Assembly: GCA_045646905.1 (NCBI GenBank) | Contig: JAZRLP010000023.1 | Span: forward strand, 23,108-87,107 | Direction of reading: 5' to 3' | Origin: RGIG4079 sp045646905 | Lineage (GTDB): Bacteria; Bacteroidota; Bacteroidia; Bacteroidales; Muribaculaceae | DNA: 64,000 nt | In this document: piece by piece, positions 19,691-29,427 of the stretch | How positions within the stretch are numbered: the first letter of the stretch is position 1 | How the letters are laid out: each line of letters starts with the position of its first letter | Position numbers and translations under genes: made by a program | The notes under the pieces: model-generated | What the model was told of the DNA's origin: nothing | Databases searched by the model: none | The model's input: the letters and a program-made list of their open reading frames with translations, nothing else

Positions 19691-21141
19691 TTCTTTAATT
19701 TTGACTTTAGTTCGGCAACTAGGTAATTAAACACTTCAACCTTGGTTATTTTCATTACACCTATATACACAACGGCAAAACATATCGCTTGTGCAACAAG
19801 CAGTAACAAATAATGCATATTTATAAATACTAGCAAATAAGTCACTACTGAAGCTACTGCTGTCACCATTAAGTTTGGCAATAAATCTTTAGCTTGGCTT
19901 AATATTCCATATCCCGTATATTTACCTGTAAAATAGCCATTCAAGAAAAATTCTATAAATGAATTTATTGCCAATGCCCACATTATACTAATAGCTCCAT
20001 AACCCATATAAATGAAAGCCATGATTAAACCTAATCCAAGAACTTTCTTTATTATTTCGAGATATAATACTATACCACTCTTACCAACAGCCTTAATGGC
20101 ATTTATATTGGTATTATGAATTACCAATAGAAAACCAAATCCACCACACAACCATTGAAAATAAGGCACAGATGGAATCCATTGTTCTCCAAATAGCAAT
20201 CTAAAGATTGGCTCTGCCATAATCACAAGACACATCATCAATGGGAAGTTCAAAAAAGTCAAGATTTTCACACTTCGACTCAATCCACGTTTTAGCTGTT
20301 CTTTATCTTCTTGCAACTTTGAGAATATTGGAAATGTCACTTGATTTACTATCGTCATAATTGATGTCACAGGCACATCTTGCAAATGTTTTGCTTGCGA
20401 ATAATACCCAACTTCGGCTTTTGAAAAGTATTTGCCAAATATCAATACCAACAAATTGCGATATGCCTCGCTTAGCAAATTGGCAAGTAATAATTTTGAG
20501 CCATAGCGAAACAACGTGTTAAACGATGTTTTGCTAAAAGTGAGAATGGGTCGCCACGATGACAATATCCACAAAAGCACACTTTTAACCACACTATTTA
20601 CCACATATTGCACCACCAAACTCCATACTCCCATTCCATAAACAGCCGCAACAATAGCGATTACCGATGACAACAATGCGGCTCCCACTTTTACGATGGT
20701 GATTTTCTTGAAATCAACCTCTTTCATCAAGAGATTATTCTGCACCGCGCCAAAAGCATCAATTACCACAACTGCGCCAAGCACTTTTATAAGTTGAGCC
20801 AACATCGGCTCATTATAAAATGAAGCTATCGCATCAGCCCCAAAATATAATGCGGCATAACACACCACCGCCACTGCCAAATTAGTGTAAAAGACGGTAG
20901 AGCAATCAACAGTAGTAATTTTTTGTCGCTGAATTAAAGCATTTCCAAGACCTCCGTCAATCAACATTTGAGAAATCATCACAAACGCCATCAAAATACC
21001 CACAAGACCAAAATCATCGGGCGTGAGTATTCGCGCCAATACTATATTGGCTGTAAATAGAATCAATAATGAGCCAAAGCGCTCACAAAAGCTCCAGAAT
21101 ATACCTTTGACGGCCTTCTGCTTTATATTTTCTTGCGACAT
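19687..21141 (-). CDS. wzx: Wzx-type polysaccharide flippase (MOP superfamily)
   Basis: 484 aa, with 12-14 hydrophobic segments spread along the protein and the typical N-terminus KGIFWSFCERFGSLLILFTANIVLARILTPDDFG of the WzxC-like Polysacc_synt branch. It would move the undecaprenyl-linked repeat unit across the inner membrane for Wzy polymerisation. It starts 14 bp after the dehydrogenase gene, and its stop overlaps the start of the propeller protein by 4 bp. Confidence 0.9.
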   Translation of the reverse strand: MSQENIKQKAVKGIFWSFCERFGSLLILFTANIVLARILTPDDFGLVGILMAFVMISQMLIDGGLGNALIQRQKITTVDCSTVFYTNLAVAVVCYAALYFGADAIASFYNEPMLAQLIKVLGAVVVIDAFGAVQNNLLMKEVDFKKITIVKVGAALLSSVIAIVAAVYGMGVWSLVVQYVVNSVVKSVLLWILSSWRPILTFSKTSFNTLFRYGSKLLLANLLSEAYRNLLVLIFGKYFSKAEVGYYSQAKHLQDVPVTSIMTIVNQVTFPIFSKLQEDKEQLKRGLSRSVKILTFLNFPLMMCLVIMAEPIFRLLFGEQWIPSVPYFQWLCGGFGFLLVIHNTNINAIKAVGKSGIVLYLEIIKKVLGLGLIMAFIYMGYGAISIMWALAINSFIEFFLNGYFTGKYTGYGILSQAKDLLPNLMVTAVASVVTYLLVFINMHYLLLLVAQAICFAVVYIGVMKITKVEVFNYLVAELKSKLKK

Positions 21142-21155
21142 TTCGTTTTCTTTAA

Positions 21156-22424
21156 TTAAAGTTTGCCATCGGCATTTCCATCAAGCATCCACTTCACATC
21201 GTAAACAACGCTATTTTCATTCAACAACGATTTTACGTTGAGTGATTTGAATTCATTGTGAGCTACAGCAACTATAGCTGCATCATATTTTTCACCAGCA
21301 GGCAATTCATTGTGAATTTCCACGCCATATTCATGTTGCGCAACGGCTGCATTTGCCCATGGGTCATATACCATAATATCAATGTTATATTCCTTTAGAG
21401 CATTGTAAATATCAACAACCTTTGTATTGCGCACATCTGGACAATTTTCTTTAAATGTAAAGCCCAATAAAGCTATGCGACTGCCATTTACTTGAATGCC
21501 CTTCTTTATCATCAATTTTACAACTTGCGAAGCCACATATTGGCCCATGCTATCATTCATGCGACGACCGGCAAGAATAATTTCGGGGTTGTAGCCATAG
21601 CGTTGAGCACACATTGCCAAATAGTATGGGTCTACACCTATACAGTGTCCCCCAACTAATCCAGGGCGGAATGGCAAGAAATTCCATTTTGTTCCTGCAG
21701 CCTCAAGTACTGCTTGGGTATCAATACCCATAAGGTTGAAAATCTTTGCCAATTCGTTTACGAATGCAATATTTATATCACGTTGAGAATTTTCAATAAC
21801 TTTTGCTGCTTCGGCTACTTTAATTGTAGGAGCAAGATGTGTTCCTGCGGTGATTACCGATGAATATACCTCATCAACAATCTTACCAATCTCAGGAGTT
21901 GAGCCCGATGTTACTTTTTTAATTTTTTCAACTGTGTGAAGTTTATCTCCTGGATTAATACGCTCGGGCGAATAACCTGCGTAGAAATCAACATTATATT
22001 TCAATCCCGATACACGTTCTACCACTGGGAGACACTCATCTTCTGTTACTCCAGGATAAACAGTTGATTCATAAACCACGATATCGTCTTTAGCAATAAC
22101 CTTGCCCACTGTTTCACTTGCACCATAAAGAGGAGTCAAGTCGGGGTTGTTGTCACGATCCACAGGAGTGGGCACAGCTACTACATAGAAATTACAATCG
22201 CGAATATCCTCTACATCGGCGGTACATTTAAATCCATTTGCTATTGCACTTTGCAACAAATCGTCAGCAACTTCAAGAGTTGCATCGTGACCGTGCATCA
22301 ACGCCTCTACACGAGCCTTATTCATATCAAAGCCCACTGTTTTATATTTTGTTGAGAATAGTCGAGCCAAAGGCAATCCTACATACCCAAGTCCTATTAC
22401 TGCAATTTTAATTTCTTTATTCAT
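21156..22424 (-). CDS. wbpO: UDP-N-acetylhexosamine 6-dehydrogenase (WbpO/TviB type)
   Basis: 422 aa UDP-sugar dehydrogenase. Rossmann motif VIGLGYVGLPLA at residues 9-20, substrate-domain KVAEAAKVIENSQRDINIA at about 205, and catalytic Cys in GGHCIGVDPYYLA at about 262. The sequence is closest in feel to the WbpO/TviB group, which oxidises UDP-GlcNAc or UDP-GalNAc to the uronic acid. Together with the epimerase directly upstream it would make UDP-GalNAcA, as in Vi antigen and Pseudomonas O6 synthesis. UDP-ManNAc dehydrogenase is the main alternative. Confidence 0.85.
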   Translation of the reverse strand: MNKEIKIAVIGLGYVGLPLARLFSTKYKTVGFDMNKARVEALMHGHDATLEVADDLLQSAIANGFKCTADVEDIRDCNFYVVAVPTPVDRDNNPDLTPLYGASETVGKVIAKDDIVVYESTVYPGVTEDECLPVVERVSGLKYNVDFYAGYSPERINPGDKLHTVEKIKKVTSGSTPEIGKIVDEVYSSVITAGTHLAPTIKVAEAAKVIENSQRDINIAFVNELAKIFNLMGIDTQAVLEAAGTKWNFLPFRPGLVGGHCIGVDPYYLAMCAQRYGYNPEIILAGRRMNDSMGQYVASQVVKLMIKKGIQVNGSRIALLGFTFKENCPDVRNTKVVDIYNALKEYNIDIMVYDPWANAAVAQHEYGVEIHNELPAGEKYDAAIVAVAHNEFKSLNVKSLLNENSVVYDVKWMLDGNADGKL

Positions 22425-22437
22425 ATCTATTGATTTT

Positions 22438-23415
22438 TTATTTTAAATTTTTCCAATACCAGCCACACGCCTCTTTCAATCCTTGTTTCATGCTAAATTG
22501 TGGGTCATAACCCAACAAGCGTTTTGCTTTATCAACACTCGCAAGTGAATGAGGGATATCTCCCACGCGATTTGGACCGTGAGTAGGTATCACATTTGCT
22601 ATTTCAACATCATATTCCGACAAGTATTCTTTTAAATATCCTACCAATTGGTTCAAGGTAGTGCGTTCACCATACGCCGTATTATATATCTGATTAACAG
22701 CCTCACTACCAGCCTCGGCTTGAAGCGCAAGGTCATTCATCTGTATCACATTGTCGATATATGTAAAGTCACGGCTATACTCACCATCTCCGTTTATATT
22801 TGGTGCTTCATGAGCCATAAACTTCTTCACAAACAATGGAATAACTGCAGCATAAGCGCCATTAGGGTCTTGACGACGACCAAACACGTTGAAATAGCGC
22901 AAACCTATGAATTCAAGGCCATAAGTGCGAGCAAATACATCGGCATACAACTCGTTAACATATTTAGTGATTGCATAAGGAGAAAGCGGGCGACCTATAA
23001 CCTCCTCAACTTTAGGCAACGATTCACTATCGCCATAAGTTGACGAACTAGCAGCAAACACAAATCGTTTCACACCTGCATCACGCGATGCGACAAGCAT
23101 ATTTAAAAATCCACCAACATTCACATCATTTGATGTAATAGGATCTTTTACTGAGCGAGGCACCGAGCCCAATGCTGCTTCGTGAAGCACATATTCCATA
23201 CCCTCAATAGCCTTGCGACAATCATCAAGATTGCGAATATCTCCTACAATCAACTTGAACGTATCGGGATATTGTTCAATCAAGGGCAATAGGTTTTCAA
23301 TATGTCCTGTTGCAAAGTTATCAAGACACACCACATAGTCACCTTTAGCCAATAGGTATTCGCATAAATTCGAGCCTATAAATCCAGCTCCACCTGTTAC
23401 TAATATCTTGCGCAT
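22438..23415 (-). CDS. wbpP: NAD-dependent UDP-sugar 4-epimerase (WbpP/TviC type)
   Basis: 325 aa extended SDR. NAD motif TGGAGFIGSN at residues 7-16, catalytic Ser/Thr at SSSTYGDSESLP (about 122) and YAITK (YxxxK, about 147). The GSVPRSVKDP and GRRQDPNGAYAAVIP segments are characteristic of UDP-GlcNAc(A) 4-epimerases. It interconverts gluco and galacto forms of UDP-HexNAc(A) and pairs with the dehydrogenase gene 14 bp downstream. The Wzy gene upstream ends 5 bp before it. Confidence 0.87.
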   Translation of the reverse strand: MRKILVTGGAGFIGSNLCEYLLAKGDYVVCLDNFATGHIENLLPLIEQYPDTFKLIVGDIRNLDDCRKAIEGMEYVLHEAALGSVPRSVKDPITSNDVNVGGFLNMLVASRDAGVKRFVFAASSSTYGDSESLPKVEEVIGRPLSPYAITKYVNELYADVFARTYGLEFIGLRYFNVFGRRQDPNGAYAAVIPLFVKKFMAHEAPNINGDGEYSRDFTYIDNVIQMNDLALQAEAGSEAVNQIYNTAYGERTTLNQLVGYLKEYLSEYDVEIANVIPTHGPNRVGDIPHSLASVDKAKRLLGYDPQFSMKQGLKEACGWYWKNLK

Positions 23416-23419
23416 AATA

Positions 23420-24736
23420 TTATTTTTTTTCTATTTCTTGCTTTTCTTGTAATGGGGTCCATCTCATCGCCTGTGAGAATATATAGAAAAATATCAATGA
23501 GGGGAACCAATATGCCAACATATCATTATAAAACAGCACAATAAGTAACTGCACCGAGATAAAGATTATTATACCTAACTCTCTTTTTTTCTCGTTATGC
23601 TTTAGGCTTGTCAATCTAACCCACAACCAGCAAAAAAACAATAGCGAGAACAGCCCTATCTGAATATACATTTGAAAAATGTAAGGTATAGATCCTCTTA
23701 ACAGCCATTCATTATCAACATAGAATTTAGAGCGTTCAACCATTGTTCCTCCCTTAAACTGTCCAATGCCGTAACCAGTAATGCCGTGACCAGGATATTC
23801 GGCATTTAATTCAGGGATAAGAGCTATTTTAGTAAATCGAGGCAAGTCATTTGAACCATCAATTGCCAAGTCTTCGCCATGATCATATAGATATTCCATC
23901 CAATCTATAATATCATTATCTTCTCCGGCAAAGAGGTATTCGTTCATATAATAATCGACCGACATCACGTCATCTTTGTTTCCTGTTGTTATTGAATAAA
24001 CATTAAATAACAACACAACAATAACAATTACTATAGGAGAAGACACCATTAATCTCACAAACATGCGACGATCAATAGGCATCAATAGTATAAAATACAA
24101 GATAAAGAAAATAAAACTGATTTTGGTTTCATTTAAGAACGTTGGATAAAGAAGTATCACCAACCATTTATTTTCTATCAATGACGCCACATATTTATTG
24201 GGGTCCATTTGTTTTTTCATCAAATAAAACGACACGAGATATATCAAAATTGAGACAATTCCCGAGAAACCATTACCCATTGACCCTCCACCATGGTCAT
24301 TTGCACCATATTTAAGAAACTGGAATGTAATACATATTGCTTGTATTATCAAGAAGATAAATAAGGTTCTATCAAACCGCCTCACAAACTCTTCTTCATA
24401 GACACTTTCGTAGATATACCTCAATATAGGGAATAATGATATCAAGTAAACAAATTCTCGTAGCCCATTTAAATAGAACCCCACCCCATATCGGTTATAG
24501 ACACATGTAATTAAATATCCTAACCCAATAAAAGAGAACACAAAGATTTTATCCTTTTTGTTTTTCAGCACTATAAATCCTAAAAGTAGCATTATTGCAT
24601 CAAAACAAAAGAATATAGGAGATTCCACACGCAACAAGAATGGAGCTATTTCTTCACTTATAAAACCAAAAGTGCACCACACCCAAAAGAGTGCGAGCAC
24701 CACATTCATTACTATTTTTGGTTTACTTAATAGCAT
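23420..24736 (-). CDS. wzy: Wzy-like polysaccharide polymerase
   Basis: 438 aa integral membrane protein with about ten to twelve hydrophobic segments. A large hydrophilic loop at about residues 255-335 (rich in D, E and Y) is placed as in O-antigen polymerases and ligases. Family members share little sequence, so the call rests on topology and on position between Wzc and the nucleotide-sugar genes in an operon that otherwise lacks a polymerase. A hairpin precedes its start (24751-24787). Confidence 0.75.
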   Translation of the reverse strand: MLLSKPKIVMNVVLALFWVWCTFGFISEEIAPFLLRVESPIFFCFDAIMLLLGFIVLKNKKDKIFVFSFIGLGYLITCVYNRYGVGFYLNGLREFVYLISLFPILRYIYESVYEEEFVRRFDRTLFIFLIIQAICITFQFLKYGANDHGGGSMGNGFSGIVSILIYLVSFYLMKKQMDPNKYVASLIENKWLVILLYPTFLNETKISFIFFILYFILLMPIDRRMFVRLMVSSPIVIVIVVLLFNVYSITTGNKDDVMSVDYYMNEYLFAGEDNDIIDWMEYLYDHGEDLAIDGSNDLPRFTKIALIPELNAEYPGHGITGYGIGQFKGGTMVERSKFYVDNEWLLRGSIPYIFQMYIQIGLFSLLFFCWLWVRLTSLKHNEKKRELGIIIFISVQLLIVLFYNDMLAYWFPSLIFFYIFSQAMRWTPLQEKQEIEKK

Positions 24737-24746
24737 TATTATATTA

Positions 24747-24787
24747 AAACAGCATAGAGATAATTATACTATAACCATCTCTATGCT
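24747..24787 (-). terminator. Hairpin between wzc and wzy
   Basis: AGCATAGAGAT (24751-24761) pairs perfectly with ATCTCTATGCT (24777-24787) across a 15-nt AT-rich loop. On the minus strand it is followed by GTTTTAATAT, a weak T-run, 11 bp before the wzy start. It may be a leaky terminator or an RNA-stability element that separates wza-wzc from the synthesis genes. Confidence 0.45.
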
Positions 24788-24801
24788 CTATATATCATAA
24801 T

Positions 24802-27120
24802 TTAATTATCATCTTTTGATCCATAACCATATCCATAACCATGTGACAACTTGGGATTTGTATCATTTACCACTACTGCCACATTCTTAAGTTGACCTCT
24901 TTCCACTACCGAATTGAGGTATTTTATGAAGCTCTTTTTGGTGTAATTGGCCCGTGAGACGTAAAGTGTAACATCGCTATATTTTGACAACGAGAATGTA
25001 TCTGACACAAGACCTATAGGCGCCGAGTCGATGATTACATAATCATATCGTTGTTTCAATTCGACCACAAGTTGTTCTATTCTATCGGTAAGAAGTAACT
25101 CCGATGGATTAGGTGGCACAGGACCAGCAACAATTATATCACAATTGCCATGATGATTTATCAATGTATCAATATCTTCAATTGCTCCCGACAAATAATT
25201 TGTCACACCTGGCGAACTTGGCAACCCAAGATTTTGCGCCAACATAGGCAAACGGATATCCAATCCCACTAGAACTACTTTTTTATTCAATAGTGCAAGC
25301 GACTCGGCCACATTCATTGACACAAATGTCTTACCTTCACCACTACAGCTTGATGTCACCATAGCCACCTGTCCATTGTCGGGGCTCTTCAATGGGAACA
25401 TAAATTGCAAATTACTACGCAACAAGCGGAACAACTCGGCAATAGGACGAGTAGATGTTTCGCTCACTACAATAGGATTGTCTTTTGCACGACGAGAATG
25501 ACATATTTCGCCAATAATTGGCAATGACGTCAATTTATTCAAAGACTCTATTGAATCAAATTTGTTATTGAGCAACGATTTAACATACAACCAAATTGCA
25601 GGGATTAGCAATCCAAAGAACAAAGCCACGACTATCACCATCATTTTCTTTGGAGCAATAGGCTCATTAAAAGCAAAGGCGTTATCAATAATTTTACCTT
25701 TTGGAGTAGTTGCAGCAAGTACTAATTGATTTTCTTCACGTTTTTGAAGCAAAAAGCTGTACAATTCACTCTTAATCGTTTGATCGCGTTGCATTTCAAT
25801 AAACTCTCTTTCTTGAGCAGGGATACCACTCAATTTGCTCTCCGATTCACTCGATTCAGATTTTAATTCTTTCAAACGCACAGATGCGCTTGATACAGCG
25901 CGACCAATTGATTTTTTTACATTATCGCGCATAGCATCAATTTGGTCATTAATTGCCTTCAATGCAGGGTTGTCCCCTTTCGCATTAGCTTCAATTTCCA
26001 TGCGTTTAGCAATCATTTCGTTATATGTAGTGATTGCGTCTTCAACACCCGACAATTCAGGTGCAAATGGCATCATTGAATAGTTATTTTTGGGATTACT
26101 GAAGAAGTCATTAGCCATTTTCAATACTTCATATTGAGTTTCAGCCGTCAACATTGCATTTTCAAGCGAACTTTTCTTCTGCATCAAATAACGAGCCTCG
26201 CTCGATACATCTACAATATTTTTTGATTGCTTATAGTTTTGAATTTTGCGTTCCGAAGCTGCCAACGATACGTATAAAGTATCAAGTCGTTCGTCAATGA
26301 ATCGTCCAGTATTTACCGCCATTTCATCTTTCTCGCGTTGACCACGACGGTTATACAATTCAATCATTTTATTTAGCAAATCCTTACCTCGTTTGATATT
26401 AATATCATCATAATACAACGAGATTCCATTCGCCTTCTTTTCAGTCTTTTGAACAGTTAAATCCTTTGTTATAGCCTCAGCATATACCGAATTACCAGTG
26501 ACATTAGCAGTTACTTCCAATTCTTCACCGGGAACATAATATTTGGTTTTATTTATTGAATAGATACCATATGGTGTCTTAACTACCATCGGCAATTTGT
26601 CGCCACTCACCTCAGCCAATGTAGTGAATCGACCTTTTTTCACCACAACATCAATTTTACTTAAATTTTCATTGGCCTTGATTACAAATTTCATGCTTGT
26701 AGAGAGCGTATCAAACACCTCTTCAGGAGCCGAAATTTCGATTGGGCTATTATTGTAATAATATTTTTTACGCAAAAAGCCATTGGGGCTTGAATATGAA
26801 CGGTTCAATTTTAGTTCCTTGATTGCTTGCTCCTTTATTGAATGAGAGCCCATCACAAGCACCTCATCCTCAACATTACTACCTCCAACACCTCCGAGTG
26901 AAAGACTTTGCATTATCGACGAGCCCATTGAATTTGATCCTTCGTCATATGCCACTAACACCTTGGCATGAATATTATATACCGAATGTTTTACATATAG
27001 ATAGGTTAAGCCTAATCCACCACACAATACAAGTGATAGAGCAAACATCCACCAGTTGCGACGCAATAACGCAATTATTTGCGACACGTCAATCATATTA
27101 TCATTGGCTTTATTTTCCAT
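24802..27120 (-). CDS. wzc: Wzc-like chain-length determinant and tyrosine autokinase
   Basis: 772 aa. N-terminal Wzz domain with TM1 at about residues 23-43, a long periplasmic coiled coil (about 270-470), and TM2 at about 497-517. The cytoplasmic BY-kinase domain has Walker A (SCSGEGKTF), Walker A' (VLVGLDIRLP, keeping the Asp) and Walker B (YVIIDSAPIG). It ends in a tyrosine/glycine cluster (HGYGYGYGSKDDN), the autophosphorylation tail. It controls polymer length and export together with Wza, whose gene is 16 bp upstream. Confidence 0.92.
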   Translation of the reverse strand: MENKANDNMIDVSQIIALLRRNWWMFALSLVLCGGLGLTYLYVKHSVYNIHAKVLVAYDEGSNSMGSSIMQSLSLGGVGGSNVEDEVLVMGSHSIKEQAIKELKLNRSYSSPNGFLRKKYYYNNSPIEISAPEEVFDTLSTSMKFVIKANENLSKIDVVVKKGRFTTLAEVSGDKLPMVVKTPYGIYSINKTKYYVPGEELEVTANVTGNSVYAEAITKDLTVQKTEKKANGISLYYDDINIKRGKDLLNKMIELYNRRGQREKDEMAVNTGRFIDERLDTLYVSLAASERKIQNYKQSKNIVDVSSEARYLMQKKSSLENAMLTAETQYEVLKMANDFFSNPKNNYSMMPFAPELSGVEDAITTYNEMIAKRMEIEANAKGDNPALKAINDQIDAMRDNVKKSIGRAVSSASVRLKELKSESSESESKLSGIPAQEREFIEMQRDQTIKSELYSFLLQKREENQLVLAATTPKGKIIDNAFAFNEPIAPKKMMVIVVALFFGLLIPAIWLYVKSLLNNKFDSIESLNKLTSLPIIGEICHSRRAKDNPIVVSETSTRPIAELFRLLRSNLQFMFPLKSPDNGQVAMVTSSCSGEGKTFVSMNVAESLALLNKKVVLVGLDIRLPMLAQNLGLPSSPGVTNYLSGAIEDIDTLINHHGNCDIIVAGPVPPNPSELLLTDRIEQLVVELKQRYDYVIIDSAPIGLVSDTFSLSKYSDVTLYVSRANYTKKSFIKYLNSVVERGQLKNVAVVVNDTNPKLSHGYGYGYGSKDDN

Positions 27121-27136
27121 TGCTAATAATCGGGTA

Positions 27137-27940
27137 TTATTTTACAGTCAAAGCGATAATTAGTGATGCTATCACTGAACATGCACTAACAATTGTTGAC
27201 ACTACTGAAATTTTATATGAGTTATTTTGATTATACTTCGCATTTTCACGGCGTATTTCATTAGGCTCTACATACACCACATCGTTTTGTTGCAAATAGA
27301 AATATGGAGAAGACAAGACCTCCGATTTATTTAAGTTTAGACGTTGATAAATGCGTTTACCATCAACTTCGCGTATCAACATCACATTGCTGCGTTCGCC
27401 ATATTCGGTCAAATCACCAGCATCAGCCAACGCATCAAGGATAGAGTAGCGCTCTTTTTTAACCGAAATAGCGCCAGGCTTTTGAACCTCTCCAAGCACG
27501 TTTATTCTAAAATTCACCAATTGCACTCTCACAATAGGGTCTTGAACATCCTTACTGATGAGCGTTTCAAGTTCTTTAGTCAATTCTTGGGTTGACAATC
27601 CACCAACATGCAATTTTCCCAAAACAGGAAATTGAATATCGCCATTAGCATCCACTATATATGTTTGTTGTTGTGGTTGAGTAGGAGCAAGCACGTCATC
27701 ACGCATCGCAGGATTACTCAATGTAAGATTATACATTGCAGTGGCCGAGGGCACCATTGATGTTACAGTAATAAGTAGTTCGTCATCGGGAATTATTTTA
27801 ATTCCATAATCTCCTTGGGCAAACTCTCCCGATATTGAATCATTAATATCCTCAAAATAAGGCAACGAGGTTGTATATGTAGTACATGAAGAAAAAGCAA
27901 TAGCAACAATAGCTACCACATATAATATACATTTTTTCAT
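27137..27940 (-). CDS. wza: Wza-like polysaccharide export protein
   Basis: 267 aa lipoprotein: signal ending VAIAFSSC (Cys at about 19). The Poly_export domain follows (YGIKIIPDDELLITV at about 45), then SLBB-like repeats (VLGEVQKPGAISV at about 150). A C-terminal hydrophobic helix (about 243-265) would be the outer-membrane-spanning segment. First gene of the ten-gene operon; it forms the outer-membrane export channel joined to Wzc. An about 85-nt leader separates it from the -7 box. Confidence 0.9.
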   Translation of the reverse strand: MKKCILYVVAIVAIAFSSCTTYTTSLPYFEDINDSISGEFAQGDYGIKIIPDDELLITVTSMVPSATAMYNLTLSNPAMRDDVLAPTQPQQQTYIVDANGDIQFPVLGKLHVGGLSTQELTKELETLISKDVQDPIVRVQLVNFRINVLGEVQKPGAISVKKERYSILDALADAGDLTEYGERSNVMLIREVDGKRIYQRLNLNKSEVLSSPYFYLQQNDVVYVEPNEIRRENAKYNQNNSYKISVVSTIVSACSVIASLIIALTVK

Positions 27941-28032
27941 ATTTATTTCTTAAAAAATATATTTTAATACTATAGTATAACGAGCCAAGACAATAAATTA
28001 TTATAACTCATTAACTATTTTTTTTGCGAGTA

Positions 28033-28040
28033 CAAAGGTA
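28033..28040 (-). promoter_or_regulatory. -7 box of the polysaccharide operon
   Basis: TACCTTTG on the minus strand matches TAnnTTTG; the -33 region reads only weakly (CTTT). The transcript would start near 28026. It is divergent from the GT2 promoter about 90 bp away. No UpxY/UpxZ-like antitermination genes precede wza, unlike Bacteroides capsule loci. Confidence 0.45.
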
Positions 28041-28109
28041 ACCATTTCCACTGCAAAAAAAAAGTTTTACACATCTTTATTAAATTAAAGTCTTTTCTCT
28101 CTTTTTCTA

Positions 28110-28140
28110 TTTCAAAATTGAGGATATGTTTGTAACTTTG
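28110..28140 (+). promoter_or_regulatory. Promoter of the GT2 gene
   Basis: TTTC (28110-28113), 19 bp, TAACTTTG (28133-28140, exact -7 consensus), 26 bp before the ATG at 28167. Confidence 0.55.
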
Positions 28141-28166
28141 CAGTTCTAAAAAACAATAACCAAAGA

Positions 28167-29408
28167 ATGACTCCATTTTTCAATTTCGACATATCATTAA
28201 CTACAATCATATTGCTCTCGGTTTCAGCCTTATGCATTTTATTCTTGCTCACATTCTATCGCAGTCGCGTTGCTCGCATAGCAAAGCATCAAAAAAAATG
28301 CAATGAAGCCGAAAACGACTCATGCAACATCTCTACCGACGACATATACCACTCCGATAGCGGTTTTGATATCACACCATCAACCCTACCATCGGCATCG
28401 GTAATCGTATATTGCAACGATGACGCCACCAACCTCGCACAGTTACTTCCTCAAATCCTTGAGCAAGACTACCCCGCTCCATTTGAGGTCATCGTGGTCA
28501 ATGATGGTTCGGTCGAATCCACAAGCGATGTTGTCAATCAATTAGAGATGACATACCACAACCTCTATCTCACCTACACACCCGACCGCTCACGCAGTCT
28601 CTCACGCAAAAAACTCGCACTCACCATAGGCATCAAAGCAGCTCGCTATGAAGTAGTTGTCACCGTTAATGCCAACTCACGCATTCACTCATCTCAATGG
28701 CTATCACTCATCACTCGCAACTTCGATGAAAGCACCGATGTAGTAATAGGTTATGCCACCCCCGATGCTAGCACCGACACCTATCCTGGGCGTCGTCGTC
28801 GCGCATTCGACCGTGTTGCCGAAGCCACTACTTACCTCTCGGCAGCATTAGGCAAAGCCCCCTATCGTGGATTTAGCTACAACCTCGCATATCGCCGCGA
28901 ATGCTTCTTCAACAACAAAGGATTCTCTCGCTCACTCAACCTACACTTTGGTGACGATGATGTGTTTATTAACGAAATAACAACATCTTTCAACACCCAA
29001 GTAGAATTATCCAACGACTCAATCGTTGAATGCCAGTTCTACGACCCCGTTGAAACCCACAAAATACTCAAACGCCGATATAGCTACACTTCTCGCTACC
29101 TACGCAAAGGATACCGAACTTTCTTCGGCATATCATCTCTAACCTTTTGGATATGGCTACTGACATCACTCACAGCCATAATCATCTCATTGCCCAACCT
29201 ATTCCCGGCGGCAATAGCGCTCATTTTGAGCCTCATTTTGTGGATACCCATCACATCCACTTGGCGTGGAGCCATGAACGCATTACAATCACGCAAACTG
29301 CGTTTCTCCATCCCTTGGCTCATCATGACTCGCCCATTCTACAACGCTATATACAAACTAAATAGCCGTCGCAACTATCGCCGCAACCACACTTGGCTCA
29401 AGAAATAA
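28167..29408 (+). CDS. Membrane-bound GT2 glycosyltransferase
   Basis: 413 aa. N-terminal membrane helix (about residues 10-30), then a GT-A domain: VIVYCNDDATNLAQLLPQ at about 77, FEVIVVNDGS (nucleotide-binding Asp) at about 112, and a C-terminal part with FGDDDVFINEI (catalytic Asp region) at about 268. Two C-terminal hydrophobic segments lie at about 325-370. Processive or single-addition polysaccharide glycosyltransferase at the inner membrane. Divergent from wza, so it may contribute to the same polymer. Codon use is richer in C-ending codons than in the adjoining operon. Confidence 0.85.
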   Translation: MTPFFNFDISLTTIILLSVSALCILFLLTFYRSRVARIAKHQKKCNEAENDSCNISTDDIYHSDSGFDITPSTLPSASVIVYCNDDATNLAQLLPQILEQDYPAPFEVIVVNDGSVESTSDVVNQLEMTYHNLYLTYTPDRSRSLSRKKLALTIGIKAARYEVVVTVNANSRIHSSQWLSLITRNFDESTDVVIGYATPDASTDTYPGRRRRAFDRVAEATTYLSAALGKAPYRGFSYNLAYRRECFFNNKGFSRSLNLHFGDDDVFINEITTSFNTQVELSNDSIVECQFYDPVETHKILKRRYSYTSRYLRKGYRTFFGISSLTFWIWLLTSLTAIIISLPNLFPAAIALILSLILWIPITSTWRGAMNALQSRKLRFSIPWLIMTRPFYNAIYKLNSRRNYRRNHTWLKK

Positions 29409-29427
29409 GGCATAATATTACCAGCAT

